Assembly: GCA_963920575.1 (NCBI GenBank)
Contig: OY986970.1
Coordinates: 14,653,588 to 14,717,587, forward strand
Origin: Narthecium ossifragum
Taxonomy: Eukaryota; Streptophyta; Magnoliopsida; Dioscoreales; Nartheciaceae
Reading direction: 5' to 3'
DNA: 64,000 bases
The notes below the pieces were generated by a model, which was not told where the DNA came from, made no database searches, and saw only the letters and a list, made by a program, of their open reading frames with translations. Shown in pieces: positions 10,699-21,683 of this stretch (position 1 is its first letter; each line of letters begins with the position of its first letter). A program made the translations under genes and the position numbers.

Positions 10699-12747
10699 TG
10701 TTGACATCAATTTTGGCTAGACCAAAAGGTCGCAATACCCACGGTTTGTTTGAGCCAAAATAACATCAGATAGACTCAAGCAAGCTTAAAACATATTTGA
10801 AATGTCTGATAAATGCTTGTCCTAACTTCGATGGCATCCAGGGGCATTTGGGTAGTTTCACTCGCCCAAGGGCGTATTGGGAATTTGGGCCAGAATATAG
10901 ACCTGGACTCCCCATTACATTCTACAATAACCTTGCATGGCTTTGACGGCAACCTAAATAAGCCATATGGACGCAGGGATATTCTAGTAATTTTACTGAA
11001 ACCTCTAGCCCCAGGGTTATCTTGGTCAATTCACGCCCTCAGGGTATAATTGTCTAAAAATTAACCATTCCGCCCTCAAAATATTTTGGTCTGACATATA
11101 TGACCACTGAGGATGTTTTGGTAAAATCCCGGTAAATATTCAGAATTCAGATAAATATTCTGTATGGGAGAAAATATTCACAGATGATTTATCAAATCTG
11201 GACAAATATTTAGATAACAATGGACATGAGAAATATTCAAAATTGAGATTCGAACAGCACTTTCGAATTTCAAAAGATAAATCCGCCAAAACAAAAATCA
11301 GTATATCTCCAAATGGGCTACATATACGTCCACACCATATAAATAAATAAAAAAAGAAATATGAAATCAGCATCACCCGTCCATACCATATATATATATA
11401 AAAAATATAAAATCAGCATCCCTTTGATCCCGTTGTAGCTATCCTTATATGAAAGGATGAGCATTCTCAATGGCAATCAACACCCTTTGATTAAGGGATC
11501 CATGATCCCATTCCATACAAAGAGATAGGCCTCTCGTGCCTATAAATAGAGGAGCACGGCCTTGAGAAAGAGGCTGGTCTGAGCTGGTCGAAGCTGGGTT
11601 GAAGAAAGCTGAAGGCTGGTCTTGGCTGAAGGCATCGAAGCTGGTCGGAGCTGGTTGGAAGAGGCTGAAGAGGTTCTGAACGGTCTGAAGGCGTTGAAAG
11701 CTTGATCTAAGCTGGGTGGAAGAACGCTGGAAGGCTGGTCTGAGCCGGATCGAAGCTGGGTTCTGAATGGTCTGAGCTTGATCTAAGCTGGGTTGAAGAA
11801 CGGGCTGAAGGCTGAGGAAGAAGCTGGTTGAAGAAATCGAAGAAGAAGTGAAAGAAGAAACTGAGGAAGAGGGTTGAAGACGAAGGGGTCTTGGTGAGGT
11901 TCCAAGGTTGCGCACCACCGGACGACGCACATCCAGCCAACACAGCCGGAACCCATTGAGACGCTCGCATCTCTGGGTAGACGCTGTAGAAGGCTCGTCG
12001 ATCCTACAGCTCAACCTTCGCTCTCTTGCTCATCACCTGCGGCTTGGACCTCAGCCAGGTTGCTCTAGCTTAGTTCCTCGCCAGCGACGGAGAAGGCTCT
12101 CTCCCGGCGGTTTTGAAGACAAGCTTCCCTGTTTTAGTTCTCTGTTCTCTGTTCCAGCCGGTGTTTCTTGGTCTCCCTGGTGATCCCGCGGCACAAAACA
12201 TCAACCCATTCTGAAGAGGGACTCCCGCCATCATCTCCCCAAGGCCGTCCCCGCGACGGAAGCTCCAGCCGTTCGCCGCACGTCTTCCGTTCCAACCAGT
12301 GCTCCCTTGTTCTAGCCGGTTCTAGGCTTCTCAAGCTCCAGCCGGTGTGATCCCATGTTCAAGCTGGTGTGTTCCCCAGTTTCAAGCCAACTTCATCAAC
12401 CACAACAGAGGTCGGATCTTGTTCTCAAACATCTGCACGGCAATACTCCCAAATCCAACGGATTTGAAGCCCCCCTGCAGCAAGAATGGCGTGCATGGCG
12501 ATGAAGGTGGTCTAAGGCTTCATGTGATGCATTTCTTTTGATCTTTTCTTTTATTAATAAAATGTTTATTGGATTTAGAATCGGAGGTATTCCCTACGGG
12601 GATGTAAATGATGGATCTGTCGACTTGGCGATCGGCAGATCCAGGGGTGTGGTGCCTACAATTTCCTGATATGAAATTTAAATATGATTTGCTCGGAAAT
12701 AAAATAGAAATCTCGTCCCCGCGAGATCGACGTTTTATTCGCGAACA
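10699..12747 (+). repeat. 5' LTR of the Tat element
   Basis: 2049 bp, TG...CA. U3 is AT-rich and the downstream half is rich in GCTGGTCTGAGCTGGTCG-like repeats (11570-11830). TATA box at 11541. The open frames on its minus strand (for example 11445-12014) are present in both LTRs and look compositional. Confidence 0.93.
11541..11548 (+). promoter_or_regulatory. LTR TATA box
   Basis: TATAAATA in the context CGTGCCTATAAATAGAGGAG, kept unchanged in the 3' LTR at 28255-28262. It is the likely start region of the genomic transcript. Confidence 0.75.
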
Positions 12748-12752
12748 AAATC

Positions 12753-12770
12753 TGGCACGCCCGGTGGGAC
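12753..12770 (+). promoter_or_regulatory. Primer binding site of the Tat element
   Basis: TGGCACGCCCGGTGGGAC starts 5 bases after the LTR. It is the PBS type of RIRE2/Ogre-like Tat elements, from memory complementary to an arginine tRNA; the tRNA identity was not checked. Confidence 0.8.
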
Positions 12771-12911
12771 CATACCTTACCTCCCATCTCTAGATCCAAA
12801 AAAAAAAAAAAAAAGAAGAAAAGAAAAGAAAATGATGATGAAAAAACAAATCATCAAAAAAGAAAAAATATACATATATACTCTTACATCTTGACAAGTC
12901 TAACTTCTTAA

Positions 12912-14636
12912 ATGAAGGGTATGGCGCAGGCGACTGTTGAAGCGTTTGTCACTATTCGCTTTGGCGACCTCTCGTTTGACATCCCGATTGGAAGTGACGG
13001 CCTTCCAATGCCGACAACGCCATCAAAAGTTTCCTTCACCACTTCAGGAGCAGCTACCTCCGGTGCACAAGCGAAGACTATCGTGGGATCTCATGAGAAG
13101 CTGGTGACTCGCCAAGACGGGTTCCGGGCTCATCAAAGGAAGCATGATCATGAAGCTCCCTCAGTTGGATCGGGCAAAAGCAAGATGGTCGCAGATGGAT
13201 CTCGTGTTTTCCCAGGAGCAACTGAAGACGTGAAACCAAAGATATCGGCGCCGTTAAATGGTTCGAGCCACCAAATGAAGATGAAGACTCCCCAAGATCA
13301 CCCAAGTGTCGGGGGCTCCTCAGCTGGATCTCGCACCCATCAAGCCGAGAATGCCAAAGTTCCAACTAGCAAGTTGCTCACAGTGGCAGCCAGACAATCA
13401 AAGGCGTTTGTTCCGCAGAGGCAGCCGGGGGCAGTCACTCGCGTCGAACCCATTTCGACCGATGACGAAGGCTTTACCCTTGTTACTTCCAAGGGAAGAC
13501 CAGTGGTGGCCAAGAAAGCTTCTGCAATCCAGACGATCTCCGCACCATGTGCTGAAGGTTTGAAAGGCGAAATGATCTATCCATCTGTTGCGAAGGCGCA
13601 AGTAGCTCCTAAAGTTGACTACGAAGCCCATTACGAGGTGTACCCCGACAAACCCTGGATTGGCCTCCACGCAACAGGGAATGATGAAGCATCGATCCAC
13701 GTTCGGTACTGCTATGTTCAGTTACTCCGAGCAGAGTACGAACGCCAACGAAGGAATGCGGAGCCCAAACATCCGACTCGTCAGAATTACGTCGAGGATA
13801 TGCGGGTAGCTTACACATACTACATCACCCAAGAGCTGCAGAGTCTCCAAGGTGAAGCGGGTTCTGATATAGGCGACGCCAACACCCTTCATTTCAACGA
13901 CGATGGTCTCCAGTCTGAAGTAAGCTTCGATCAACCACGGTCCACCCATGTTCTTGTCAAGGCAGAGAAGCCCGTCAGAAAGAAGACGAAGTCAAAAGCA
14001 GCTGCGCATCGTCCTCCGTTCCATGCCGGCGGTTCAAGCTGTCCTTACTATGGGGGATCACTCAAGACCACCTCATCCGAGGTTTCATCAGAGATAAGTC
14101 AAAACACAGAAGAGGTCATTCAAGAGAACGAATTTGATATCATGGCAGCAATGCCCATTGGAGTTCAAGACGACAAGAAGTCCACTTCTTCCAATACGTC
14201 TTCAAGTGTTCCGCCAAAAAGACGAAGGAAGAAAACCGTCGTCGAAGAACCTCAAAAATGCGTCATCGTCAATTTGCCAAACCGTCCATGGACTAGAAGC
14301 GTCACTCGCTCCCTTGGCAGTAAAGACGTGGCTTCCGAGGCATCATACGAACACCAATTTCCTACTCTCCCTGAATCCCCGGTAAACGAGTCGCCCACAA
14401 GCAGATCCCCTTCACCTGAGCGCTACCAGGTCTTTGCTACCACGGTCGAAGAAGAGTTGGAGCAATTGAGGAACGCGCTACAACTTAAGGATGCTGAGAT
14501 AGCCAGCTTTATCTCAGCATCCGAGCTCAAGTGCCTCCTGAAAATAATTCGCATGCTGAAAATAATTCTCATGCGAATGTGTCGCCCAATATGGTACCTC
14601 TTGACACTGTACAAAAATTGGTCGCCGAGAGCGTGA
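12912..14636 (+). CDS. Tat ORF1: gag N-terminal extension
   Basis: A 574-codon frame opens at ATG 12912, about 140 bases after the PBS and an A-rich leader. It has no enzyme motif. Residues 1-40 start MKGMAQATVEAFVTIRFG, the centre is low complexity with basic patches (PPKRRRKK near residue 435), and the end (EEELEQLRNALQLKDAEIAS) is coiled-coil-like. From about 14520 its frame becomes an unrelated tail while the next frame continues with a gag-like sequence, so ORF1 and gag were probably one protein now separated by a frameshift. Alternatively it is a true separate ORF1 as reported for Ogre. It overlaps the gag frame by about 100 bases. Role inferred: structural protein of the particle. Confidence 0.65.
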   Translation: MKGMAQATVEAFVTIRFGDLSFDIPIGSDGLPMPTTPSKVSFTTSGAATSGAQAKTIVGSHEKLVTRQDGFRAHQRKHDHEAPSVGSGKSKMVADGSRVFPGATEDVKPKISAPLNGSSHQMKMKTPQDHPSVGGSSAGSRTHQAENAKVPTSKLLTVAARQSKAFVPQRQPGAVTRVEPISTDDEGFTLVTSKGRPVVAKKASAIQTISAPCAEGLKGEMIYPSVAKAQVAPKVDYEAHYEVYPDKPWIGLHATGNDEASIHVRYCYVQLLRAEYERQRRNAEPKHPTRQNYVEDMRVAYTYYITQELQSLQGEAGSDIGDANTLHFNDDGLQSEVSFDQPRSTHVLVKAEKPVRKKTKSKAAAHRPPFHAGGSSCPYYGGSLKTTSSEVSSEISQNTEEVIQENEFDIMAAMPIGVQDDKKSTSSNTSSSVPPKRRRKKTVVEEPQKCVIVNLPNRPWTRSVTRSLGSKDVASEASYEHQFPTLPESPVNESPTSRSPSPERYQVFATTVEEELEQLRNALQLKDAEIASFISASELKCLLKIIRMLKIILMRMCRPIWYLLTLYKNWSPRA

Positions 14637-17600
14637 GGGCCTTCCACATGCAAAAACAGTATGCCATGAGGCCGGGATACATGAAGCCATACCCTGCGGA
14701 TATAGACTTGGTCCCATACCCAGCTAACTATCGGCAGCCTCAATTCGCCAAGTTTAGCGGGAGCGGATCTCCGCACGAGCACATTGCTCATTTCCTTGCG
14801 GCTTGCCAGGACACGGCTCATAACGGTGCGCTGTTACTGCGTCAGTTCGTCCAAACCCTCTCTGGGCTGGCGTTTACTTGGTACAGCAAACTGCCTGCGG
14901 GATCCATCGCCTCATGGGAACAAATGCAGGAGGCATTTCTTCAAAGGTTCTATAGTACCCAAAGGAGCGTGGGGATTACGGAGCTCACCCAAACTGAGCA
15001 GAGTCCACACGAGAAGGCCGCGGATTTCATCAACAGATGGAGGAACTTAAGCATCCACTGCCCGCAGCCCATCACAGAAGCAGAAGCTGTACGGATGTGT
15101 ATGAACAACCTGCGTCCGGAGATGGCACTATACTTGCAGGGCGTTCGTCCGCTCTCCTTCGAAGAATTGGCCTCTAAAGCCACGGACATCGAAAATTACT
15201 TGCACCATATAGCCAGAAAAACTCATACAACGGATGGGGTCCTAGATCGTGCCAAGAAAGATAGAGCTCCACCAAAGGGGAAGGCAGTGCTGCAAACCTC
15301 CACAACACATGCGCCTAAACCAAAGGAGACTTACGTTCCCAGAGAACAATTTCGGTCCAGGGATAGCTCGTCGGAACCGACACAACGGCGGATAAAGACT
15401 CTTAAAGAGAGGATAGAAAAGGAGTACTCCTTTCCCAGGGAAGAGGTCTCTGACATCTTCAAGGGCTTGCTGGATATCGGACTTCTAGAGCTCCCGGAGC
15501 CACGACGCCCTGAAGAAGCTAATAAGGTGGACGAGCCCAAGTATTGCCATTACCATAGGATACTGGGTCACACCCTCCAAGACTGCTTCATTCTCAAAGA
15601 CAAGATCCAGAAGCTGATCGACGAAGGAGTCATGGACGCCGGGCTCCTGAAGAAGCTTCAAAAAGAGAAGAGGACAGAGTCGACGCACATGATCACAACT
15701 GTGGCCGGATCTGGATTTTTATATGAAGAGTACGCACCCTCGACCTTTGCTCATAGGGAAATGGAGTGCATCCCTCAAACACTTCCTCCCAGTGACGTTG
15801 AGAATAGGTATATGTCTATTTCTCCCCCGAAGAAATGTATGGCTCCTGTCCAGGTGTCCGTCGAGGGAAGCTCTGGGTCTACCTTGGGAGAATTGTACCC
15901 CCCTGACTCGGATGATGAAGAGTTCTGGTCTGACATGGAGCCGAGTTATGATCGCTTCGGCAAAACCTACTTCAGCAAAAGACAGAAGAAGAAACAAGCC
16001 TTCAATCAAAGGATTAAAGCCGCCAGATATAACCCTCCAAGACCTCCGCTCCCCCGAGATTGGCAACCAAGGCCAAAGCGGCACAGATCGCCGAAGTACA
16101 AGATCTTGACAAAGGTGATGAATCGTGAAGAGATAGAAGGGTTCATTCATCAAGTCTCCACGGATTTCCGAGCTAGGAAGCCACATGTGCCGCAAAGCAA
16201 TGTCCCTTGGGACACCGAAGATTACTCTTGCTTCACCATAGGGGTTTTGGAAGATGATAATGAGTCCCTCTGCTTCCCAGAAGAAGAGAAGGCCGAGGTC
16301 CACGAGGTCGTCACCCGCTCCGGGCTCCGACTTCCAGATTCCCAACCTCCACGTCCAAGAGGAAGAGACCAAGAACCGCAACAAGCAATGCATGATGTAA
16401 GCTCGAATGAGTCTGTCAAGTACAATGTTGTTTCTCATTTAAAGAAAATACCTGCATTGCTTAGTGTGTACGATGCCTTGTGTCTCTCACATGATTTTCG
16501 TAGGTCTCTTATAACTGCATTATCTTTTCCTGACGACTACCGGGCAGAAGTCCCCCAAACTAACGCCCATGTAGTCGAAAGCTTAAACATAAATTTTTTC
16601 GATGACGACCTGTTACTCGGGGCAAAACCTCATAATAGGCCTTTATTAATGACCGGTGATATCGATAACGTTCCTACGTCACGGGTAATGTTAGACTGCG
16701 GGTCGGCAATTAATCTTCTGCCACTCAAAACACTTCGTGACTTAGGATATGACATCGATGACTTGACATCAAGTAACATAATAATCCAAGGCTTCAACCA
16801 AGCTGGACAACATGTGCTAGGTTCTATACATTTAGCACTAAAATTTCAAGACATGGCTACGAGCGTCGTTTTCCATGTTATCGACGCTCGAACCTCTTAT
16901 AATGCACTGTTAGGGAGGCCTTGGCTCCATGAATACAAGGTGGTTCCTTCAACACTCCATCAGTGTTTCAAGTATCAGACTCCTGAAGGCGACGTCAAGA
17001 GGGTGTTCGCCGACGTGAAGCCATTCACACCAGGGGAAGCATTCTTTGCCGACGCCAAGTTCTATCTGGAACCGCCGTTAAAGCTGAAGAAACGTGACCC
17101 CACACCTACTGTGGATATGGGCTTCACAGAAAGGTTCACCATGGAAGTTCAGCAAGGGAAGAAGCCTCCGCAAGGGAAGAAGACATATCGCTATGTTCGA
17201 AGCAGTCAAAGGAAGCATGGAGATCCAATATTCACAGTTGTTGAAGAGAAGCTCTCTAAATCCTTTCTTCAAGATTTCCCAGTGCCTCTCCCAAGACTCC
17301 TGCCTTCCTACGTCAAGCCGCCCCCAAACAAAGGGAAAACCCAGATGAATGAAGAAATAGGCGGCGATGAAGGGAACATGAAGTACGGACAACCGGTCAA
17401 GTTCATACAAGCTTCCCCGATCACGGCGGATACACAAGTGACAAATACAAGGTTGCCCATACTGTTCTATGATCAAAGGTCACTGCATATGATGGATCGC
17501 ATGGGATATGACATCAATTCCGGAGAAGGTCTGTGCGAAGGTCGAGGCAAGAAACAACCCTTTGAAGATCTCCTGACGGAATCGCAAAAAGAGGCCATTC

Positions 17601-17947
17601 GTTATGGCGAAGATCTAACCTTTGGCAGAACAGGGCTCGGATATGAGTTTCAAGTATGCGCTACATCCATAGATGTCGTCGATCTCCAAGGAGCGCCGCC
17701 ACAGCTCGAAGACGGTGGTCAAGCAACTGTAGACGACTTAGAAGAAATCAACCTGGGGGTAGAAGATGATCCTCGTCCAACATTCATTAGCTCTCATATG
17801 ACGCCGGACGAAAAGAATCAATTCATTCTCTTTCTTCAGCAAAATCGAGACGTGTTCGCTTGGAGCTACAAGGAGATGCCAGGCTTGGATGTTAATGTAG
17901 CTGTCCATCGTCTCGCCACAGAAGAAGATGTTCGCCCCATCAAGTAG
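14591..17947 (+). CDS. Gag-protease polyprotein of the Tat element
   Basis: First ATG of this frame is 14591; upstream it is open to about 14531. The retrotransposon gag core covers roughly 14730-15210 (FAKFSGSGSPHEHIAHFL, FTWYSKLPAGSIASWEQM, FLQRFYST, ERLxPxMA-like LRPEMALYL). A zinc-knuckle-like motif CHYHRILGHTLQDC (CX2HX4HX4C; His in place of the second Cys) is at 15545-15586. The aspartic protease follows, with DCGSAINLLP at 16694 and LGRPWLHEYKVVPSTLHQ downstream. A G-patch-like MGYD...GEGLCEGRG sits at 17501-17548. The frame ends at TAG 17945-17947, right before the start of RT (RPIK then SQRRF); the same phase stays open beyond it, so the TAG is most simply a CAG-to-TAG nonsense change. 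Gag packages the RNA; protease matures the polyprotein. Confidence 0.85.
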   Translation: MVPLDTVQKLVAESVRAFHMQKQYAMRPGYMKPYPADIDLVPYPANYRQPQFAKFSGSGSPHEHIAHFLAACQDTAHNGALLLRQFVQTLSGLAFTWYSKLPAGSIASWEQMQEAFLQRFYSTQRSVGITELTQTEQSPHEKAADFINRWRNLSIHCPQPITEAEAVRMCMNNLRPEMALYLQGVRPLSFEELASKATDIENYLHHIARKTHTTDGVLDRAKKDRAPPKGKAVLQTSTTHAPKPKETYVPREQFRSRDSSSEPTQRRIKTLKERIEKEYSFPREEVSDIFKGLLDIGLLELPEPRRPEEANKVDEPKYCHYHRILGHTLQDCFILKDKIQKLIDEGVMDAGLLKKLQKEKRTESTHMITTVAGSGFLYEEYAPSTFAHREMECIPQTLPPSDVENRYMSISPPKKCMAPVQVSVEGSSGSTLGELYPPDSDDEEFWSDMEPSYDRFGKTYFSKRQKKKQAFNQRIKAARYNPPRPPLPRDWQPRPKRHRSPKYKILTKVMNREEIEGFIHQVSTDFRARKPHVPQSNVPWDTEDYSCFTIGVLEDDNESLCFPEEEKAEVHEVVTRSGLRLPDSQPPRPRGRDQEPQQAMHDVSSNESVKYNVVSHLKKIPALLSVYDALCLSHDFRRSLITALSFPDDYRAEVPQTNAHVVESLNINFFDDDLLLGAKPHNRPLLMTGDIDNVPTSRVMLDCGSAINLLPLKTLRDLGYDIDDLTSSNIIIQGFNQAGQHVLGSIHLALKFQDMATSVVFHVIDARTSYNALLGRPWLHEYKVVPSTLHQCFKYQTPEGDVKRVFADVKPFTPGEAFFADAKFYLEPPLKLKKRDPTPTVDMGFTERFTMEVQQGKKPPQGKKTYRYVRSSQRKHGDPIFTVVEEKLSKSFLQDFPVPLPRLLPSYVKPPPNKGKTQMNEEIGGDEGNMKYGQPVKFIQASPITADTQVTNTRLPILFYDQRSLHMMDRMGYDINSGEGLCEGRGKKQPFEDLLTESQKEAIRYGEDLTFGRTGLGYEFQVCATSIDVVDLQGAPPQLEDGGQATVDDLEEINLGVEDDPRPTFISSHMTPDEKNQFILFLQQNRDVFAWSYKEMPGLDVNVAVHRLATEEDVRPIK

Positions 17948-20485
17948 TCTCAGAGACGCTTTCAACCCGAGTTGATCCCAAAAATCATCACTGAGGTCGA
18001 CAAACTTATCAACGCAGGTTTCATCCGGGAGGTGCAGTATCCCAAGTGGCTCGCAAACATCGTTCCTGTGAAGAAGAAGAACGGTCAACTGAGAATCTGC
18101 ATAGATTTCAGGGATCTAAATAAAGCTTGTCCAAAAGATGACTTTCCGCTACCCATTACGGAACTCATGGTCGACGCTGCCACGGGTCATGAGATTTTGT
18201 CTTTTATGGACGGATACTCGGGGTACAACCAAATAAAAATGGCTCCCGAAGACGAAGAACTTACCGCTTTTCGCACACCGAAAGGCATATTCTGTTACAC
18301 AGTGATGCCGTTCGGGTTGAAGAACGCAGGGGCCACTTATCAAAGGGCCATGACAATCATCTTCAACGACCTTCTTCATGACATTGTGGAGTGCTATGTC
18401 GATGATTTGATGGTGAAGACGAAGCATAGGCGAGATCACTTCGAACACCTCACCAAAGTTTTCGAAAGGCTAAGGCGGTACAACCTAAAGATGAACCCAA
18501 TGAAGTGCGCGTTCGGTGTGACGTCCGGCAAGCTTCTCGGGTTCGTGGTTCACAAACAAGGAATCGAAGTCGACCCTGCTAAAGCTAAAGCAATCTTGTT
18601 GATGCCTCCGCCTCGCAACCTTCACGAGCTCAAGAGCCTACAAGGACGACTTGCCTACATACGAAGGTTCATCTCCAATTTGGCTGGTCGCTGCAAACCA
18701 TTTTCTCATCTCATGAAGAAAGGAGCTCCGTTCGAATGGGATAAATCTTGCCAAAACGCTTTTCAAAGCATAAAGGAGTATCTCATCAACCCGCCGGTTC
18801 TAGCCTCCCCTGTCAAAGGAAAGCCCTTGATCCTGTATACGGCAGCTCTACCCGGATCGCTGGGAGCTTTGCTTGCACAACATGATGATGAAGGGAAGGA
18901 GAGAGCCCTCTACTATCTTAGCCGAACCTTGGTTGGGGCTGAGCATAATTATTCGGAGATGGAGAAAGTATGCTTGTCATTAGTGTTCGCCGCTCAGAAG
19001 CTTCGTCATTATCTCTTGGAGCATCCCATACAGCTCGTCTCCAAAACTGATCCCTTGCGATATATTCTAAAAAAGCTAGTCCTTTCCGGACGACTCGCAA
19101 AATGGGCGATGTTATTATCTCAGTTCGACATAACATACGTCCCACAAAAGGCTGTTAAAGGGCAAGCCCTGGCAGATTTTCTCGCCGCTCATCCGGTGCC
19201 AAGCAATGCGACTGTGGAAGATGATCTATCAGATGAAGAAGTATTCGTCACCGACATTCAACCTCCTTGGGAAATGTACTTTGACGGGGCATGCAGACAT
19301 TCAGGAGCAGGGGCAGGAATAGTTTTTGTCACTCCGACGCAAGCCCTGATCCCGTATTCCTTCGCACTAACTTCAGCGTCATCCAACAACATGGCAGAGT
19401 ACGAAGCCCTCGTTATCGGATTAGAGATAGCGCTGAAAATGGGGATGGACCCGCTCAACGCTTACGGAGATTCTCAACTCATCATAAATCAAATCCTTGG
19501 CACTTATGCAGTCAAGAAAGAAGAATTAATTCCTTATTTTATCAGGGCCAAGGGACTCATCGACTGCTTCAAGGAGTTGAAGATTCAACACGTCCCACGA
19601 TCCCAAAACCAAAAGGCGGATGCTCTAGCCGGTCTAGCTGCAGCCATGGTCCTCTCACCTTCAGGAACGTTAGAAGTAAGGGTTGAGGAAAGGCGAGTCC
19701 TCACTCCCCTACTTGAAGAAGTTCCAAACATATATATGCCAACTCTCGTCAATGTCGTCTCCACATCAGAGATACAAACAGCTGACTGGAGAGACCCCTT
19801 CCTTGATTATCTCATGTCCGGGGTACTCCCTACAAATCCCCAAGAGAGGTTGAGGCTAAGAAGAAGGGTGACGAAATACATTTGTGTCAATGACACATTA
19901 TACCGGAGGTCGTACGACGGGCTCTTACTTCGATGCCTTTCTAATGAAGAAGCGGCGTCAGCACTCCAAGAAGTCCACTCGGGCATCTGCGGAGCACATC
20001 AGTCAGGTCCTAAATTGTATAACCAGCTAAAGCATTTGGGATACTACTGGCCTTCTATGGTGCGCGACTCCATCGAGTATGTTAGGAAATGTCACGTCTG
20101 CCAAATTCACGCAGACTTCATACACCAACCCCCGGAGCCACTTCATCCTACAAGCGTCTCCTGGCCTTTTGAAGCATGGGGGTTAGACATCGTGGGCCCC
20201 ATCCAGCCATCTTCGTCGAAAGGCCACTCATATATCCTAGCAGCGACCGACTACTTCTCCAAATGGGCGGAAGCTGTTCCTTTAAAAAATACAAGGGGGG
20301 AGACGATAGTACAGTTCATCAAGACGCACATTATCTACCGATTTGGGATCCCTGCAAAAATTATCTCAGATAATGGTACACCCTTCAAAAACAGAAATGT
20401 AGAGGGATTGTGCGCCAAGTACAAAATTAAGCACCGTTTCTCATCGGCATATAACGCCGCAGCTCCTGAAGAAAGTAGTTCATAA
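17948..20485 (+). pseudogene. Pol of the Tat element: RT, two RNase H domains, integrase N-terminal part
   Basis: Same phase as gag-protease after the TAG at 17945. RT: RICIDFRDLNKACPKD, FMDGYSGYNQIKM, VMPFGLKNAGATYQ and the catalytic YVDD at 18395-18406, all intact. The first RNase H (SLGALLAQ, ALYYLSRTLVGAE) is of the degenerate gypsy type. The second, from about 19275, has FDGA, MAEYEAL, GDSQL and KADALAGL, carrying the D-E-D-D residues of an archaeal-type RNase H. Integrase follows: HHCC zinc finger (VHSGICGAHQSG ... CHVCQ, about 19975-20105), core LDIVGP and ISDNGTPF. At 20462 a 43-bp insertion shifts the frame and translation stops at 20485, before the catalytic Glu. Reverse transcription functions look complete; integration is disabled in this copy. 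Confidence 0.88.
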
Positions 20486-20581
20486 AGACAAGAGGGATTT
20501 ACAAGCGAACGGACAGGCAGAGGCATTTAACAAGGTTCTCTGCAAGCTCCTGAAGAAAGTAGTTCATAAAGACAAGAGGGA
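20461..20581 (+). repeat. Templated 37-bp direct duplication disrupting integrase
   Basis: Bases 20461-20497 are repeated exactly at 20545-20581. The first copy plus a short TTTACAA filler forms a 43-bp insertion (20462-20504) between codons that otherwise read NAA and ANGQAEAF. The source lies 42-85 bases downstream, so the insertion looks copied from nearby template during cDNA synthesis or end repair. Confidence 0.9.
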
Positions 20582-21080
20582 ATGGCACGAGAAGCTGCTG
20601 GAGAATCTCTGGGCATACCGTACCACAATGAAAACTCCGACGGGGGCAACCCCTTATTCGCTTGTCTTTGGGGGGGAAGCAGTCCTTCCTCTCGAAATTC
20701 AGGTACCTTCCCTCAGAGTCGCTCTACATGAAGGATTGACAGAAGACCAGGCTGCAAAATTAAGGCTCGACGAGCTCGATAGCCTAGAGGAACAGCGCAT
20801 GGAAGCCCAGCAAAATCTAGAAATGTACCAAGCCAGAGTTTCCAGAGCCTTCGACAAGAAAGTGAAGCGCCGCTCGTTCAAAGTCAGAGACCTGGTCCTC
20901 GCCGTGGTCCGACCCATGGTCGTCGCCAGAAGAACCCAATGGAAATTTGATCCTAAATGGAAAGGGCCTTTCATAGTTCAAGAGGTCTATACCAATGGAG
21001 CTTATAAAATTATTTCCCCGGATGGTGAATATACCCCACCTCCGGTAAATGGCAAGTTTCTCAAGCGATATTATTCCTAA
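20505..21080 (+). pseudogene. Integrase C-terminal part of the Tat element
   Basis: Continues integrase one frame over after the 43-bp insertion. It holds ANGQAEAFNKVL with the catalytic Glu, GATPYSLVFGGEAVLP, FKVRDLVL and the C-terminal GPFIVQEVYTNGAYKI, ending KFLKRYYS then TAA at 21078-21080. Apart from the shift this half is undamaged. No chromodomain is present, as expected for Tat. Confidence 0.85.
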
Positions 21081-21683
21081 ACTTGTACGCTCCGAGCTTC
21101 AAGAGCCTAAACTGATAGCCTGAATAAAGTACTCCGCACTTTGCGAGTTTCCCACCCATATATGAGTATAGACTTTACATAAATAAATTTTATACTCAAA
21201 TTTTCCTTCTCAAAAAAAAAAAAAAGAAGAAGAAAGAAAAAGAAAAATGAAGAGCATCACATACATGGTACGGGTGACTTGCATGAGCATGGGAAGTGCC
21301 TATGGCTGTGTGAATAGATAAGCATATGGTCCCTTTTTGCACGTAAGAACATGAGATGCATTTATAGAAGCATGGGCAAAAGGCAATCACACATCCCTGT
21401 CTATGTGCGGATAGCTTAGAAAGTTGCTTGTATATGTATGGACAAGCAAACAAGAAAGCACTCATCTCTGCTGATCACATTCAAAAAAAAAAAAAATGAC
21501 AAGGATACATTCTTGTCTCTTTCAATCACATTCCGGAAAAATGAAATCCAAAAATGTGGGTTTCAGTAATTTCCTGATACATACCACAAATCCAACTCAT
21601 AAGCATGAATCATGCACAAATTTTGCTCAAAAGTATAAGTTCGGCACATTCGACATTGATAAGAAAAGAAACAATTAAATGTA
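21081..21683 (+). other. Noncoding region between pol and the antisense gene
   Basis: AT-rich, with A-runs at about 21212-21225 and 21482-21495. It lies between two convergent reading frames and so probably contains the 3' end of the antisense transcript; no poly(A) signal was assigned with confidence. Confidence 0.5.

Noticed and set aside
11445..12014. 189-codon minus-strand ORF, repeated at 28159-28728
   Set aside because: It lies in both LTRs of the Tat element over GCTGGTCTGAGC-type repeats; the Ser/Gln/Pro-rich translation is compositional.
17948..17975. Ogre-type intron between protease and RT
   Set aside because: The frame continues in the same phase directly after one TAG with no GT-AG pair or extra sequence.
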